Origin: Areca catechu
Lineage: Eukaryota > Streptophyta > Magnoliopsida > Arecales > Arecaceae
Assembly: GCA_021397845.1 (NCBI GenBank)
Contig: CM038046.1
Span: forward strand, 6,822,001 to 6,886,000
Length of the DNA stretch: 64,000 nucleotides
Direction: 5' to 3'
Below are positions 11,243 to 22,899 of this stretch, piece by piece. The position numbers and the translations under genes are program-made. Each line of letters opens with the position of its first letter. Positions within the stretch are counted from its first letter, which is position 1. A model generated the notes under the pieces. The model had not been told where the DNA came from and did no database searches. It saw only the letters and a program-made list of their open reading frames with translations.

Positions 11243-14200
11243 ATGATTCATCGTCATCGCCCTCCGTCCCTCCACCTCATCCTCTCATCTTTACTTGTAC
11301 TCTTCTCCATAACGACCTTCGCCGGTAATTTAACCGCCGTGGCCCGATGCCTCCCGGACCAGAGCTCCGCCCTCCTTCGGCTGAAGGAAGGTTTCGTCTA
11401 CACCAAGAGGTGCACCACCAAGCTTGGACATTGGAAGTCGGGCACCGACTGCTGCGACCGGTGGGAGGGCGTTACATGCGATCTGGCTTCTTCGAGTCGG
11501 GTCACCGCTCTCGACCTCAGCAACTGCTTCATATCTGGCAGGATTGATACCATTCTCTTTAAACTGACCTCCCTTAGTTCTCTCAACCTTGCGCACAACC
11601 TGTTCAGCCAAAGTCTCCCGTCGGCGGGGTTCGAGAAGCTCGCTAATCTCACCCATCTCAATCTGTCCAACGCCGGTTTCTATGGCCAGATACCTTTGGG
11701 CATCTCTCGCCTAACGAAGCTGGTCTCTCTCGACCTCTCTACCTTCTATCTCGACGAATTACCTTCCACCTCGCTCAAGCTTCTTTATCCTGATCTCAGG
11801 ACCTTAATTGCAAACCTTAGCAATTTGAGGGAACTCTACCTCGATGGCATCAACATCTCTTCTGATGGTTCCGAGTGGTGCAGAGCAGTGTCCGACTCGA
11901 CCCTGGCCTTCAAGCGCTGAGCTTGGCATCCTGTTCGCTCTCTGGTCCGATTGATTCATCGCTCTCCAAGCTTCGGTCGTTGTCAAAACTTCGCCTCGAT
12001 CAGAATAAATTGAATTCCAGTGTGCCGGAGTTTCTTTGGTAATTTCACTTCTTTAGCCGTGCTTAGTCTCAGTAATTGTGATCTCACAGGATTGTTTCCG
12101 GCAAAGATATTTCAGCTCAGGAACTTGAAATCATTGATGTGTCCAGCAATTTGAATCTTTCTGGCCATTTGCCTGAGTTCCCCGAAGATAGCATTTTGGA
12201 ACGTTTGGTTCTATTAAACACAAACTTTTCTGGGACTTTACCTGGATCTATTGGCAATCTCAAGTTTTGACAAAATTACGGCTTCGGGGTTGTAGATTTT
12301 CTGGGGTCATACCCTCTTCTTTTAGCAACCTCACCCGGCTGGTTCATTTGGACCTTTCATTCAATAATCTCAGTGGTGAGCTTCCTTCAATGGTTCGATG
12401 GCGAAACATTTCGGACGTAGTACTTTCGGATAACAGGCTGACTGGATCAATAACTTCTTCCTTCGGCAATGGAGTGCTTCCCAATCTTACAATGATTGAT
12501 CTAACAAATAACTTACTCTCTGGTACGGTTCCCGTATCGTTGTTTTCTCTACGATCTTTACAGATGTTTCTACTTGGCCAGAACCAGTTCTCGGGTCATC
12601 TGGAAAAGTTTTCATATTCTTCTTCTCGATTGTCGTATGTTGATTTGAGCAATAACAAGCTGCAGGGACCAATTCCAAACTCAGTCTTTCGGCTCTCAAA
12701 CCTAAAAGTTCTCATTCTTGCATCAAACAACTTCAGTGGTACAGTGAAGCTAGACTGGCTCGGGAGCTCGAGGAATCTCTCGATTCTGGATCTCTCGAAT
12801 AATATGCTGTCAGTGGTGGATGGAGATGATAATTCTTCGTGGGCTTCTTTCCCCAATATCAGCACATTGAGACTGGCATCTTGCAATCTGAAGAGGCTTC
12901 CTGGTTTTTGAGATATCAGAATGGAGTCAGTACCCTGGACCTCTCGATGAACGGAATTGGTGGCAGCATACCCAGGTGGATATGGAGTATTGGGAAGTAC
13001 GATTTCGTTTACTTCAATCTTTCTTTTAACATGTTTACCATCGTGGAAGGACCTCTTCCCGATCTTTCCAATAATACTTCAATGATCCTTGATCTTCAAG
13101 CCAACATGCTTCAAGGACCTCTGCCTCTCCCTCCACCGAACACCATTGTTTGGATTACTCGAACAACAACTTCACGTCTATTATTCCATCCAATTTCAGT
13201 GCGTATCTTAGTTTCACCATCTTTCTTTCACTGTCTAATAACAGACTCACAGGAGAAATCCCTCCTTCCATTTGTGATGCAAGCTATCTCAAAATCCTTG
13301 ATCTTTCAAACAACAGTTTGAGTGGTTGGATCCCATCATGCCTTTGGGAAGGCAGCGATCAATTGGGCATACTGAATTTGAGAGGGAACCGGTTTCAGGG
13401 AGCCTTGCCTCTGAGTTTTAATGAAAACTGTTCTCTCCAGACAATAAATCTCAATGGTAATCAGTTGAGCGGGCCGTTGCCTAGATCGTTGGCCAACTGC
13501 AACATGCTAGAGGTTCTAGACCTTGGAAACAACATCATAGTCGACTCCTTTCCATACTGGCTGGGGAAAATTTCTACACTGCGGGTCCTCATTCTGAGGT
13601 CCAATGGATTCTATGGCCATGTTGGACCTCCTCCAGGAAACGATGGAAGCAATTACAATTTTGAGATGCTGCAATTATTTGATCTGTCTTCCAACAACTT
13701 CGCCGGCAGCTTACCCTCAGAATGCTTCAAGAATCTAAAAGCCATGACGGCTAATTCAGATTTTAATACGGTGGATTATAGGTACCTGGAATGGAGCAAA
13801 TCATCTTACTATCATAACAGTGTCACAGTCGTATTCAAAGGGCTGGAGCTTACGCTAGTGAAGATCCTGGCGATCTTCACATCCATTGATTTCTCAAGTA
13901 ATCACTTCGAAGGCGGCATCCCCGGGGAGATTGGGGAACTCGATTCACTGGTGGTGCTGAACATATCGCACAATGCTCTTACTGGTGAAATCCCTCCTCA
14001 GCTTGGGAACCTGCTGCAGCTCGAGTCTTTGGATCTCTCTTCAAACGACCTCTCAGGCGAGATTCCCCAGCAACTGACTTCACTCACTTTCCTCTCTTCT
14101 TTAAACCTCTCCTACAACAATTTATCGGGAACAATACCACAGACTAATCAGTTCTCTACATTCACGAGCACTTCATTTATAGGGAATGAAAGATTATGCG

Positions 14201-14580
14201 GGACTCCATTATCAAAACAATGTAATTCAACACCCGTGGAGCCTCCTGCAGAGAAGTCTTTGATAGATATAAATTGGCAATTCATATTCACAGGATTGGG
14301 ATTTGGAGGGGGATTGGCAATGGTAGTGGTGCCTCTATGGTGTGGACCAAGGGGAAGAGGTGGTACAACAAGCTTGTTGATAAACTGCTATCGGCATTTT
14401 CCGAAATGTCGTTGTGACACCTTTGGTGATGGTAAGGTGGGGGATGAGGAGGATGACGACTCCGTGGAGATGGAGGACGACGGCGGAAGGTTCTGCGTCT
14501 TCTGTACTAAATTACAATTTGTTGACGGTCGAGTCATAATCCATCATGTGGAATGCTCTTGTCTTCGATTAGAAGGATAA
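11243..14580 (+). pseudogene. LRR receptor-like protein (RLP, Cf/RLP12 type), frame-disrupted
   Basis: This encodes a cell-surface LRR receptor-like protein without a kinase. Such proteins usually sense microbial or developmental ligands with SOBIR1/BAK1-type partners. The start at 11243 gives a hydrophobic signal peptide (LILSSLLVLFSITTFA). Then come the LRRNT block (CLPDQSSALLRLK, W..GTDCCDRWEGVTCD), about 25-30 plant-type LRRs (LxxLxLSxNxLSGxIP), the LRR-C tail with N-glycosylation sites, and the juxtamembrane segment (GNERLCGTPLSKQC). A transmembrane helix (FIFTGLGFGGGLAMVVVPLW, about 14281-14340) and a short acidic, Cys-rich tail follow. The frame changes near 11905, 12040, 12260, 12905 and 13155, with homologous LRR sequence resuming each time. 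Either it is a young pseudogene or the assembly has indel errors; 13150-14580 is one open frame of 476 codons. Confidence 0.85.
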
Positions 14581-16551
14581 GATTTTTTTTTTTTTTTTTT
14601 TTTGTATATAACATGCTGCAGTCATATATTAACTGCGTATTTAAAGGATGGAACGTGGATTCCTTTGAAGAATCTACCCCTATTTGCGCTCTTCTTTTTT
14701 CTTTTCTTTTTTTTTTTTTGGGGGTGGGTGGGGACTATTTAAAGTTCTTTGGACCTAAATTTTGTTGGCTTAATGAGCAGCTCACCGACTTTGACCGGTA
14801 GATATTTTTTTAAAATTATGCTTGGCAGCAAATAATCCAGGTTGCAAGTATGCTGACAAAAGGATCTTATTATATTATTATATGCTATTTTTTATGATAA
14901 TTTAAACTATCATATAATTTAAATTATTTTTAAAAAATAATTTATATCATCTTTGAAAGATATGGTAATTTAAATTATTATTTTTAATATTTTTAAAATT
15001 ATCTATCCATTCTTTCTTTCCTTGTAATATAATATAATATAATTATATATTTTAATAATATAATATAAACTATATAATATTGTAATAATATAATATAATA
15101 TATTTAATATAATATAACATATTTATATTAAATATATTGTTTATTTAAGATACAAATTTTTATATTAAATTTATTTAGTATAAAAAATAATTTTTTAAAT
15201 TTTTATATAAAAATATATTATTTTTTTATTTTTTTATATTTTGTAAATAAAATATAAAAAAAATATATTTAATAAATACATAAAATATAAAAATATATAA
15301 TTTATAAATAAAAATATAATTAATTTAAAAATATATTAAATATTTGATTTTATATTATGTAATAACATTTGTATATATCAAATATTATAATTTATATTAT
15401 CAGTAATTTATATTATAATAATTAATATTATGTTTTAAGATTGCCTGATATCAAATTCGATCTAAAATTTAAAATCAGGAGCTCGCGTGTGAGGCGTTTA
15501 TTAAAAACCTGTGGGAAGCTTCCAAACCCTCCTCATGTCATCCCCAGCCTATACGCTACATATTTGTTTTGCCCAACCGCATGTCCTTGAATCCACGAAG
15601 TTCTCTCTCTGAACTTACTGACGATTGTTTTGCCCAACCGCATGTCCTTAGTGAAAATTTAACCATCAGTGAAAATTCAAGAGATACTTTTTTTTTTTTT
15701 GGAACTGCATCAGAAGCACTTTCTAAAAGACAATGATGATAGGTTTCTTCCAATGTATCAAGGAACTAGTATGAACTACCTTTTACCCATTTTGGTATAA
15801 CTTGACCAAATATAACCTTCAATTATCATAGATTGTCAAGAAACAAATGCATACATTTTTTAAAATTGGGTTTGTTAATCTCCATATGTCGCTGAAGTGA
15901 GAGCTTTGGGGTGCATTAATAAAATTTGGGTGGATTAGAGCGTTAGCAGTGGCTTCCTTTCCAGCAAAGTTATTTTAGTTGGTTACCACATGAAGATTTC
16001 ATTGTATTATAAAATATAACATATCCAACACATCAAGACTGTATTGTATAAACACAGATATCATGTCCAACCTTAAAGAGATCAGACCTCGATTAACCCC
16101 AGGGATACTCATCACCCACAGAAAGGCATCGTTTTTTCTTTTTCCTTTTTTCCTTCACTTTTCCTTCTTAGCGCCTTTACAAAAGCTGCCCGCAGCACCA
16201 GAAGACCCTACCATGCTCTACGGACCAAGAAATTAAATTTAATTCTGACCGCTTGGATCACAAAGCAACGGAAACTCTATGGTCACTGCTCAGCCTCGAC
16301 TTTGGTATTTCAAATCATTCAGGTATGATATCTCAAATTTGAAAAAAGAGTGGGATAGGAAAGATGAACATAAAATGCAACCATATTGACAACTTCAACA
16401 TATCCCATTGGATAACATTTGTCCTTGCTTAGCAGCATGCTCTGTGTAATGGATGGTCTTTGTCAATAATTTCAAAAATCACACCATCTGATGAAAATTT
16501 ATATATTTTGCATTTCCAATTCTAGTAATATGGTGAATAAAAAACCTTGCT
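14581..16551. other. Intergenic; AT-rich block and a short direct repeat
   Basis: A T run at about 14583-14603 follows the receptor gene. From about 14860 to 15430 the sequence is almost entirely A/T, with TAATATAATATAAT-type repeats. A 25-bp sequence (core GCCCAACCGCATGTCCTT) occurs twice, at 15564-15588 and 15625-15649. The rest up to the end of the ZIP gene holds no gene I can support, and part of it is probably ZIP 3' UTR. Confidence 0.55.
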
Positions 16552-19500
16552 CTATGCCCAAAGTGCAAGTACAGACATTGAAGCAGATCCTAGCACTAAA
16601 GCGATGTAACAAGCCTTCTTCAATCGAGGACTCGAGGACATTGTCTTGTTCTGGAAGAAATCTACAGCTATAAGATCCACAAGAGCCATGTATACAAGTA
16701 TTCCTGAAGAGAGAGAACCCAACAAGCCTTCCAAGATGAGGGCATTGGGGTTGTTATCGTCGTAGCCAGTCATATAGAACACCATCATTCCAAGCACTAT
16801 CCCCATTGGTGTGGTCACTGAGAACATAATGCACATACACCCCACTGTCCAGAAGCCAAAACCAGCCTGCCATCATCAATAACCATCTGAATCAGTCTTT
16901 CAGCTAAATGAATTTTTATGAAGGAAACCAAAAAAAAATAGTTCCGTCCCACTAATTTTTGAGGCTTTAGACATTCTACTAGGAATAATATGCACCTAGA
17001 TGCTCTAATGAGCATGGAATATAAGAAGTCATCAACTGGGACTCTAGAGATTAACCTCCTGAAAGAATCACATAGCCCTGTCACCTGGTCAGGATAAATA
17101 AAGCACAAAATGATGGTTTGAAAGCTTATTGCACCAAAAGAAGGAGAATAAAGAAGTCTATTGATACAGTATCACGACTTTCTAACTTGGTTGCAGACAC
17201 GTAGATTCCAATTCCGAGTTCTTTATATGATTATAGCAGATCTGCGGCTTTGATGGAAGAAGGAAACTAGGAAAAAAGAAAAAAAAGAAAGAAGGTGATC
17301 TGTAAAGCAAGCTGAAAGTTGGCCAGGCCATGGCATGGCAAACTGGGAAAAGGATTAGTGTGCAATAACGTGACTCAGATGGTTGTCTTCACTCTCTTTT
17401 TAATTTCCCCTAAGAATAAAAAAAGGTAGAAGGCTTCCACCGACAGAAGTCACAGAACCGAGAAGGAAGATTTTTACTTAGTCATACCAATTGGACCCTG
17501 CACCAAATGTACCAAAGTTATCATTATCATCCATGTCCAGGCTAAGAAACAAGGATATATCCAATCAATCATGGTAACCCCCACCATTCAATTAGTTAAT
17601 TGCTCTTATGTATCTCCTAAAAAAACAAATATTCTTCAAGGACTTGTTTGGTTCACGGAAATTGGAGGGGTTAAAGTGCAATTACTGAGAAGAAAAAAAC
17701 TCCCCTTATTTGGTTGGAGTTATTAGAGTTTTCAAAGAAGAAAGATTAGAAAAAAAGTCTTCCCATGATAATACAATTCCCATATTTCATGAGAAAGAAA
17801 AAACCATGGAAGAGATAAATTTATGGAATTCTCATTTAATGAAAATTGGAAACCTTTTTTTCAAAAATATCCTTTTTAATACTATCCTTTTGTATAATAT
17901 TAATATTAATATTAATATTATATTAATATCTATGTTAATAATATTCCATTAAATATTATTATATTAATATAGTAAATTAATATGATCTAATATTATATCA
18001 TATAATATTAATATAATGTTTATATTAGTATAAATATTATATTAATTTATAAAAAATCTGAAAGCAAAATGGTATGGATCCTCAATAAATACTTTACAAA
18101 GTTATTCCAAAAAAATGAATGTGCAACCAAATATAAATCATTCTGAAATAAGCCAGATACCTATGATCAATCAACCAAATATACCAAAATCATATTTTAA
18201 GAACAACTTTTAGAAATATCATTTCAGGAAAGAAAAATTCTTCCCGTGAACCAAAATGAGTTCTAAATAAACTGAAATCTAAAGGCACCTAAAACAAAGC
18301 TTCTCTCCTGCATTGCCATAGCGTGATAGCGCAGAAGTGTGATTGGTCATTGAAAAAGTTTTCACACTGGATTAAAGGTAAAATCAAATGTTTCGTTTCT
18401 GAGCATTTATTTTCATAAATAGTTGAGTGAGAGAACATTTTTAGACCCTAGACAGCCTAGTTTAAAATATATATCTCAACATAAATTACCAGCATCAGTG
18501 CATATAATAGTTCTTGTTTTTTGGAGTGGTGCAATTTCATATAATCATTAACAACAGAGTTGAGGAATAAAATCTCAACTTGATGATTTGATAATGGCTC
18601 CTATTCCACATCCTACCAACACGCAGTAGCATCATAATCATCTCATCTGATATCATCTTTGGACTTTGATTAAATTCCACAAAAACCCATTCTTACCAAA
18701 CTCTCGCAGTATGACTCAACCCAGAAGCTGAAGGTAACATAGCTCAAAAGCCCAGCACTACACAAGACGCACCCATGATTCAACTCAACAAGAACACATT
18801 TTTCGTGAGAAAATTCAATCTTAAAAAATAAAGGCCAGAGTTACTGATAATGAAAGTGCTTTTCAGCTCAAGAGGCAAAGTTAGGGTTTCACTATTGTAC
18901 CTGGGCGATGCATCCGCCGAGGCCCATCCCTTCGAAGATCTGGTGGAAGGCGAGCGCAACAACAAGCGGGCGAATAGAGCACTGGTTCTGAGACATCCCC
19001 ATCGTGACCCCAATAATCACCGAGTGGAATATAATCCCAATCTCCAAGACCTGCGACACCATCCTCTGCTTCAGCTTCGCCAGTCTCTCCTCCTCGTTCC
19101 CCTCCTCATCCAAATCTTGGCGGTCCCCATGGTGACCGTGGCAACCGCTCATCGTCACCACGGCCGCCGCCGCCTCCGCCTCCGACCGTAATTTTCCTCC
19201 GCCCTTTGCTCCCAACTCCTGATCGATCGGGGTGTACTGCGGCTTGGCGGCGGCGGCGGAGGCGTGGGAGGTGGCGGAGATGTCGACGAGGAGGGCGAGA
19301 AGGGCGCCGATGAGGGCGACGAAGCCGGAGAAGGGGAAGTCGCGCCACGGATGGCGGGAGGCAAGCTGGCAGTCCGCGAGGGCGTCGAAGGCGTCGGGAA
19401 GCACGTGGACGAGCGAGGTCGAGAGGATGACCCCGGCGGCGAAGCACTTGATGAGAAGGAGCGAGTTCGTGTAGGCGGGCTTTCCCTCGAAGAGGCGGGC

Positions 19501-19641
19501 CAGCATCACCGGCGAGGATATCCCCACCGCGCTGGTGAATAAAATTATCCCGATCGACACCCACTTGAGGTGGGACGCGGCCAGGCCGTCGCGGCACCAC
19601 CGCTCCCGGCCATTCGGGTCTACGAGCCCGCACCCCGTCAT
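16552..19641 (-). CDS. ZIP6: ZIP family zinc/metal transporter, ZIP6-like, two exons
   Basis: The product is a divalent-metal (Zn, possibly Fe/Mn) importer of a cell or organelle membrane. Exon 1 is 19641-18901 (247 codons) and exon 2 is 16866-16552 (104 codons plus stop), giving 351 residues, normal for plant ZIPs. The intron (18900-16867) starts GTACAA, ends GCAG and is in phase 0 after GGCIAQ. Eight membrane segments are expected. The family signature is intact: HSVIIGVTMG in segment 4 and HQIFEG in segment 5, which carry the metal-binding His and Glu. The loop between segments 3 and 4 has GCHGHHGD, a plausible zinc-binding cluster. Wording such as SSPVMLARLFEGKP, LVHVLPDAFDALADCQ and the ending SASMSVLALWA matches what I recall of Arabidopsis ZIP6. 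No frame defects. A gypsy LTR lies 279 bp upstream of the start codon. Confidence 0.93.
17640..18263. mobile_element. MITE in the ZIP intron (PIF/Harbinger-like)
   Basis: About 624 bp, AT-rich, with imperfect terminal inverted repeats. The left end reads GGACTTGTTTGGTTCACGG. The right end, on the minus strand, reads GAACTCATTTTGGTTCACGG. The flanking trinucleotides are CAA (17637-17639) and TAA (18264-18266), close to the TAA/TTA duplication of PIF/Harbinger MITEs. The interior contains TTAATATTAATATTA runs and no coding. It lies wholly inside the ZIP intron, away from both splice sites. Confidence 0.6.
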
Positions 19642-19919
19642 CCCTCTATTCCGACCCTAATTCCGAGCTAATCACAAGAATAGGTTGGCTATCCGAGGAG
19701 TGAGAGAGGAAGAAAAAAAAGGGGGAAGCGGGCGGCGGAGACCTGGTGGAGGAAACACGTATCAGAATGGTTTGTTTCAAGTCGGGGCGGGGCCCAAAAG
19801 ATACATGGATTTATGGTAGCGATGGGGGAAGTTTTGGTGAGGGAGGAGGAATGGCCGCCAGGCTTTTGCTAAGTTTATTTTCAAATAATATTTTATTATA
19901 AAAAATTTAAATAATACTT
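19642..19919 (-). promoter_or_regulatory. Upstream region of the ZIP6-like gene
   Basis: Only 278 bp separate the ZIP start codon from the 5' LTR of the gypsy element. The segment is purine-rich on the plus strand (C/T-rich in the gene's direction), as expected of a 5' UTR, with an ACACGT core at about 19755. I see no clear TATA box. The native promoter, unless very compact, must extend into or have been displaced by the retrotransposon. Confidence 0.4.
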
Positions 19920-20695
19920 GTTATATCCAATCGGTTTATTCTCGAATTAGATCGTGTCGATGATCCTTTGGTCCGATCGATCTGAAAGCCCGACCGACCT
20001 ATTTAGTAGAGGCCCGACCGGTCCATTTCAGCAGAGATCCGACCAATCCATTTCATCAGTGGTCCAAACGACCCACTTTAGCAAAGGTCCGACCGATCCA
20101 CTCTAGCAGAGGCCCGACCGGCCCACTTCAGCAGAGGTCCGACGATCCACTTCATCAGTGGTCCGAACGACCCACTCTAGCAAAGGTTCGACCGACCACT
20201 CCAGCAAAGGTCCGACCGACCCATTTCAGCAGGGCTCGTATTGGTCCAAGATGAGCCGCTTCAAGGATGGCCCGGGGGCTCTAGAAGCCCCTTCCCGCTG
20301 GTACCAAAATTTTGTGTAATAGAATCTTAACACATCAGCGCCACTACTCTGCGAATCCCACGACGCCACCCTATCCTGGTGCCACGTGGCCACTACCCAG
20401 ATTCTTCTAAGGGCAGATCGATCATTCCCTACTTAGCCCCTAACAAATTTTGGCAAGGTTCCGTGCCTATATAAGGTAAAACGGGGGACTCCGAGTGGTA
20501 AGAGAGCTTTTCCCTTCTCCACGAACTCATCTCATTCGATTCCTCCATTCTATTGCACCAAGGCTCCCACTAAGTTAGCCATCAGATTGTCCCCCATCAG
20601 AAAACCACCGGCCCGTGGGACTTTTTTGCAGGAACTGGGAGAGACACGCACTCCGGCCAGCTCCAGAAACCCGTCCGGGAGATTCGGCAGCAACA
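19920..20695 (+). repeat. 5' LTR of gypsy element 1 with 27-bp internal repeats
   Basis: The LTR runs from TGTTATATCC to GGCAGCAACA (776 bp). Its end is supported by the matching stub at the far end of the element. Positions 19975-20240 hold about ten copies of a 27-bp unit (GGTCCGACCGACCCACTTCA-like), and sets of four units recur about every 108 bp. Confidence 0.75.
20467..20478 (+). promoter_or_regulatory. TATA box of the gypsy 1 LTR
   Basis: CTATATAAGG lies about 225 bp before the LTR end, followed by a G/C-rich start region. This is the usual place for the U3/R promoter of a plant LTR. It points away from the ZIP gene. Confidence 0.55.
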
Positions 20696-20697
20696 GA

Positions 20698-20715
20698 TTG
20701 GTGCTAGAGGAAGGG
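20698..20715 (+). other. Probable primer binding site region of gypsy 1
   Basis: TTGGTGCTAGAGGAAGG lies three bases after the LTR end. Tat elements commonly have TTGGCGC-type sequence here, complementary to a tRNA 3' end. Which tRNA is not determined. Confidence 0.5.
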
Positions 20716-20775
20716 GCTGAACCTCCGTTCTTGTTTTCCTTCCCTAAAAAGAGGAATCCACCGCTAAGTAGAGCA

Positions 20776-22170
20776 ATGGTGAAAGGAAAAGCACAGAATA
20801 CCTTTATCAGGAGAGGTCACTCCCCGTCAAGATCGAAAGAACCTCTCAGGGAGAATAACACCGCCCAACCTACCATCACTTTGAGACAATAGCAGTTCCA
20901 GACCTTCTGAATCGTATTGACACCCTTGCTGCAGCGGTTCAGAACCTCCAAGATGCGGCCAATGACAGACAGCAACTGCTCGCAGCGTCCCAAACCAACC
21001 ATCACCTGCTGCTGAGGGAAGTTGACAGCAAGGAGTCCCTCAGCTCTGTTCCTACGCGGCCCTGGAGCCCCAAAGGTCTCAGAGGGCTCATGTTGATGGA
21101 AAGAGAGTGAGGTCTGCCTCACTCTCCTTCGCAGACTCAGTCCCTGATGACGATCAGTGCCGCGGCAAGGACCCGAAAGACTATACTGGCAAGCTCCAGT
21201 GCATGGAGGAGCAGATCGCTGAGCTAGTCGATCGGCAAAAGGCCGACGGGGCGCAGGCGTACGACTCTCGCCCGCCTTTCTCCATCAGAATCATGGGAGA
21301 AGCTATCCCCTATCACTTCAAGATCCCTCAAGTAGATGCTTACGATGGCACCACCAATCCTTTGGATCATCTAGGCACTTACAAGGCCCACATGATGGTA
21401 CAGGGCACCTCCGACACCCTCCACTGCATCGCCTTTCTTGCGATACTTAAGAAGGCAGCTCAGATATGGTTCTCCGCCATCCGACCAGGTATGATCCATT
21501 CCTTCTCTCAGCTGGAAAAACTCTTTTTGTCTCATTTCAGAACCTGCAGTCGGACGCCGAGGAACACTGCCTTTTTCTCGTGCAGCAGAAGGAAGGAGAA
21601 ACCCTCAGGGATTATATGGCCCAATTTAATTCGACGGCCATGGAGGTCCCGGACCTCAACGAATATGTAGCTATGTCGGTCTTCAAGAAGGGGCAGCGAT
21701 CGTCCAGGCTCACTTTCTCCCTGGACAAAAAATTTTCGATAATCTACTTCGAACTACTGGCCCGGGTGCAGAAATACACTCTGGCAGAAGAATAGGCGGC
21801 AAGCCGATGCCAGGCTAAAGGGAGGTCGGCTTCCAAGAAGAGGAACGACAAGGCTCCCGAAGTCCGACCTCTCAGCGATGGCATCAACTCGGCCTGACGC
21901 CGTAGCCCTAAGCCAAAGGACTTTCCTAGGAGATTCGAGACTTATGCACTTCTCTCCCTCCCGAGGGAGAAAATCCTTATGGAAATAGAGAACAAGACCA
22001 ACCTGCAAAGGCCTCGCCCGATGAGGGGCCCCTCCGTATCAAGGAGCCGAGACAAATATTGTCGGTTACATCGTGACCACGGGCACAGCACAGAAGATTG
22101 CCTCCAATTGAAGGACGCGATCGAAGATTTGATCAGGCGGGGGTACCTGCATAAGTACGTCCGACCCTAG
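20776..22170 (+). pseudogene. gag of gypsy 1, frame-disrupted
   Basis: The gag (capsid) region. A possible start at 20776 (MVKGKAQNTF) soon hits stops. The Retrotrans_gag domain is readable from about 21185 (KIPQVDAYDGTTNPLDHL, YKAHMMVQGT, AAQIWFSAIRPG), shifts frame near 21535, and continues as LQSDAEEHCLFLVQQKEGETL to about 21795. A nucleocapsid-type metal-binding motif, CRLHRDHGHSTEDC, follows at about 22059-22100, with LKDAIEDLIRRGYLHKYV after it as in other Tat gags. Several stops and frame changes make it non-functional. Confidence 0.8.
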
Positions 22171-22304
22171 AGGAATCGGACTGAAACTTCTACTGCCAGA
22201 GAACCCCTAGAGGAAATAGAGCTGCCCAACCAGCGCCCCATCGATGGAAATGTTGCATACTCCATCGTCGGTCCGACTGGAGGTATGAAGAAGACCAGGA
22301 CATT

Positions 22305-22680
22305 GTGAAGAAGCCCCGAAGTTTTAATATAATTAGTTTCTCCAACGAAGACCTCTTAGAGGCCCAGATCTCTGGGAATGACCCTGTGGTTGTATCAGCA
22401 GTAATTGCCAACTATGATATAAGGAGGATCCTCATAGATAATGGAAGTTTCACAGAAGTTTTGTTGTATAATGCCTTTGTCCGAATGAACCTGCCTAGAA
22501 CCAGGCTGCAGGAATCCCCAATGCCGTTGATAGGGTTCGGGGGGAACTCTGTCGGTGTAGAAGGAGAGATAACTCTGCCCGTGACAATCGGGTCAGAGCC
22601 TTATCAAAAGACCCTTCCCATTAATTTTGTGGTAGTACGCACGACATCGACTTACAACGCCATATTGGGATGACCGGCCC
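22305..22680 (+). pseudogene. Retropepsin-like protease of gypsy 1
   Basis: Readable as one open frame of 122 codons. The active-site equivalent is IDNGSFTEVLL (about 22435), the DNGS form usual in Tat elements. It is followed by PLIGFGGNSVGVEGEITLPV and FVVVRTTSTYNAILG, the normal C-terminal signature. A stop follows directly, where linkage to the polymerase would be expected. Confidence 0.75.
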
Positions 22681-22899
22681 TTAACAAATTCCAAGCCATT
22701 ATGTCTACCTACCACCTGCTGGCGAAATTTCCGATTCGGAATGGGGTCAGAGTGATGAGGGGGGATTGTATGATGGCCAGGCAGTGTTTGACCATCCAGG
22801 ACAGGCAATCAGTAGACCGTTCCATCTTGGAACAGCTTGACCCCAAGACCGAAGCTGACTGCTGCGGACAATCAGTCGAGAGGATCCTATTCGTACTCC

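Noticed and set aside
19278..19290. ATGTCGACGA resembling the zinc-deficiency response element RTGTCGACAY
   Set aside because: It lies within the ZIP coding sequence and differs at two positions, so it is probably chance.
19106..19633. 175-codon frame overlapping ZIP exon 1
   Set aside because: GC-rich shadow of the real frame; Arg/Pro-rich with no domain.
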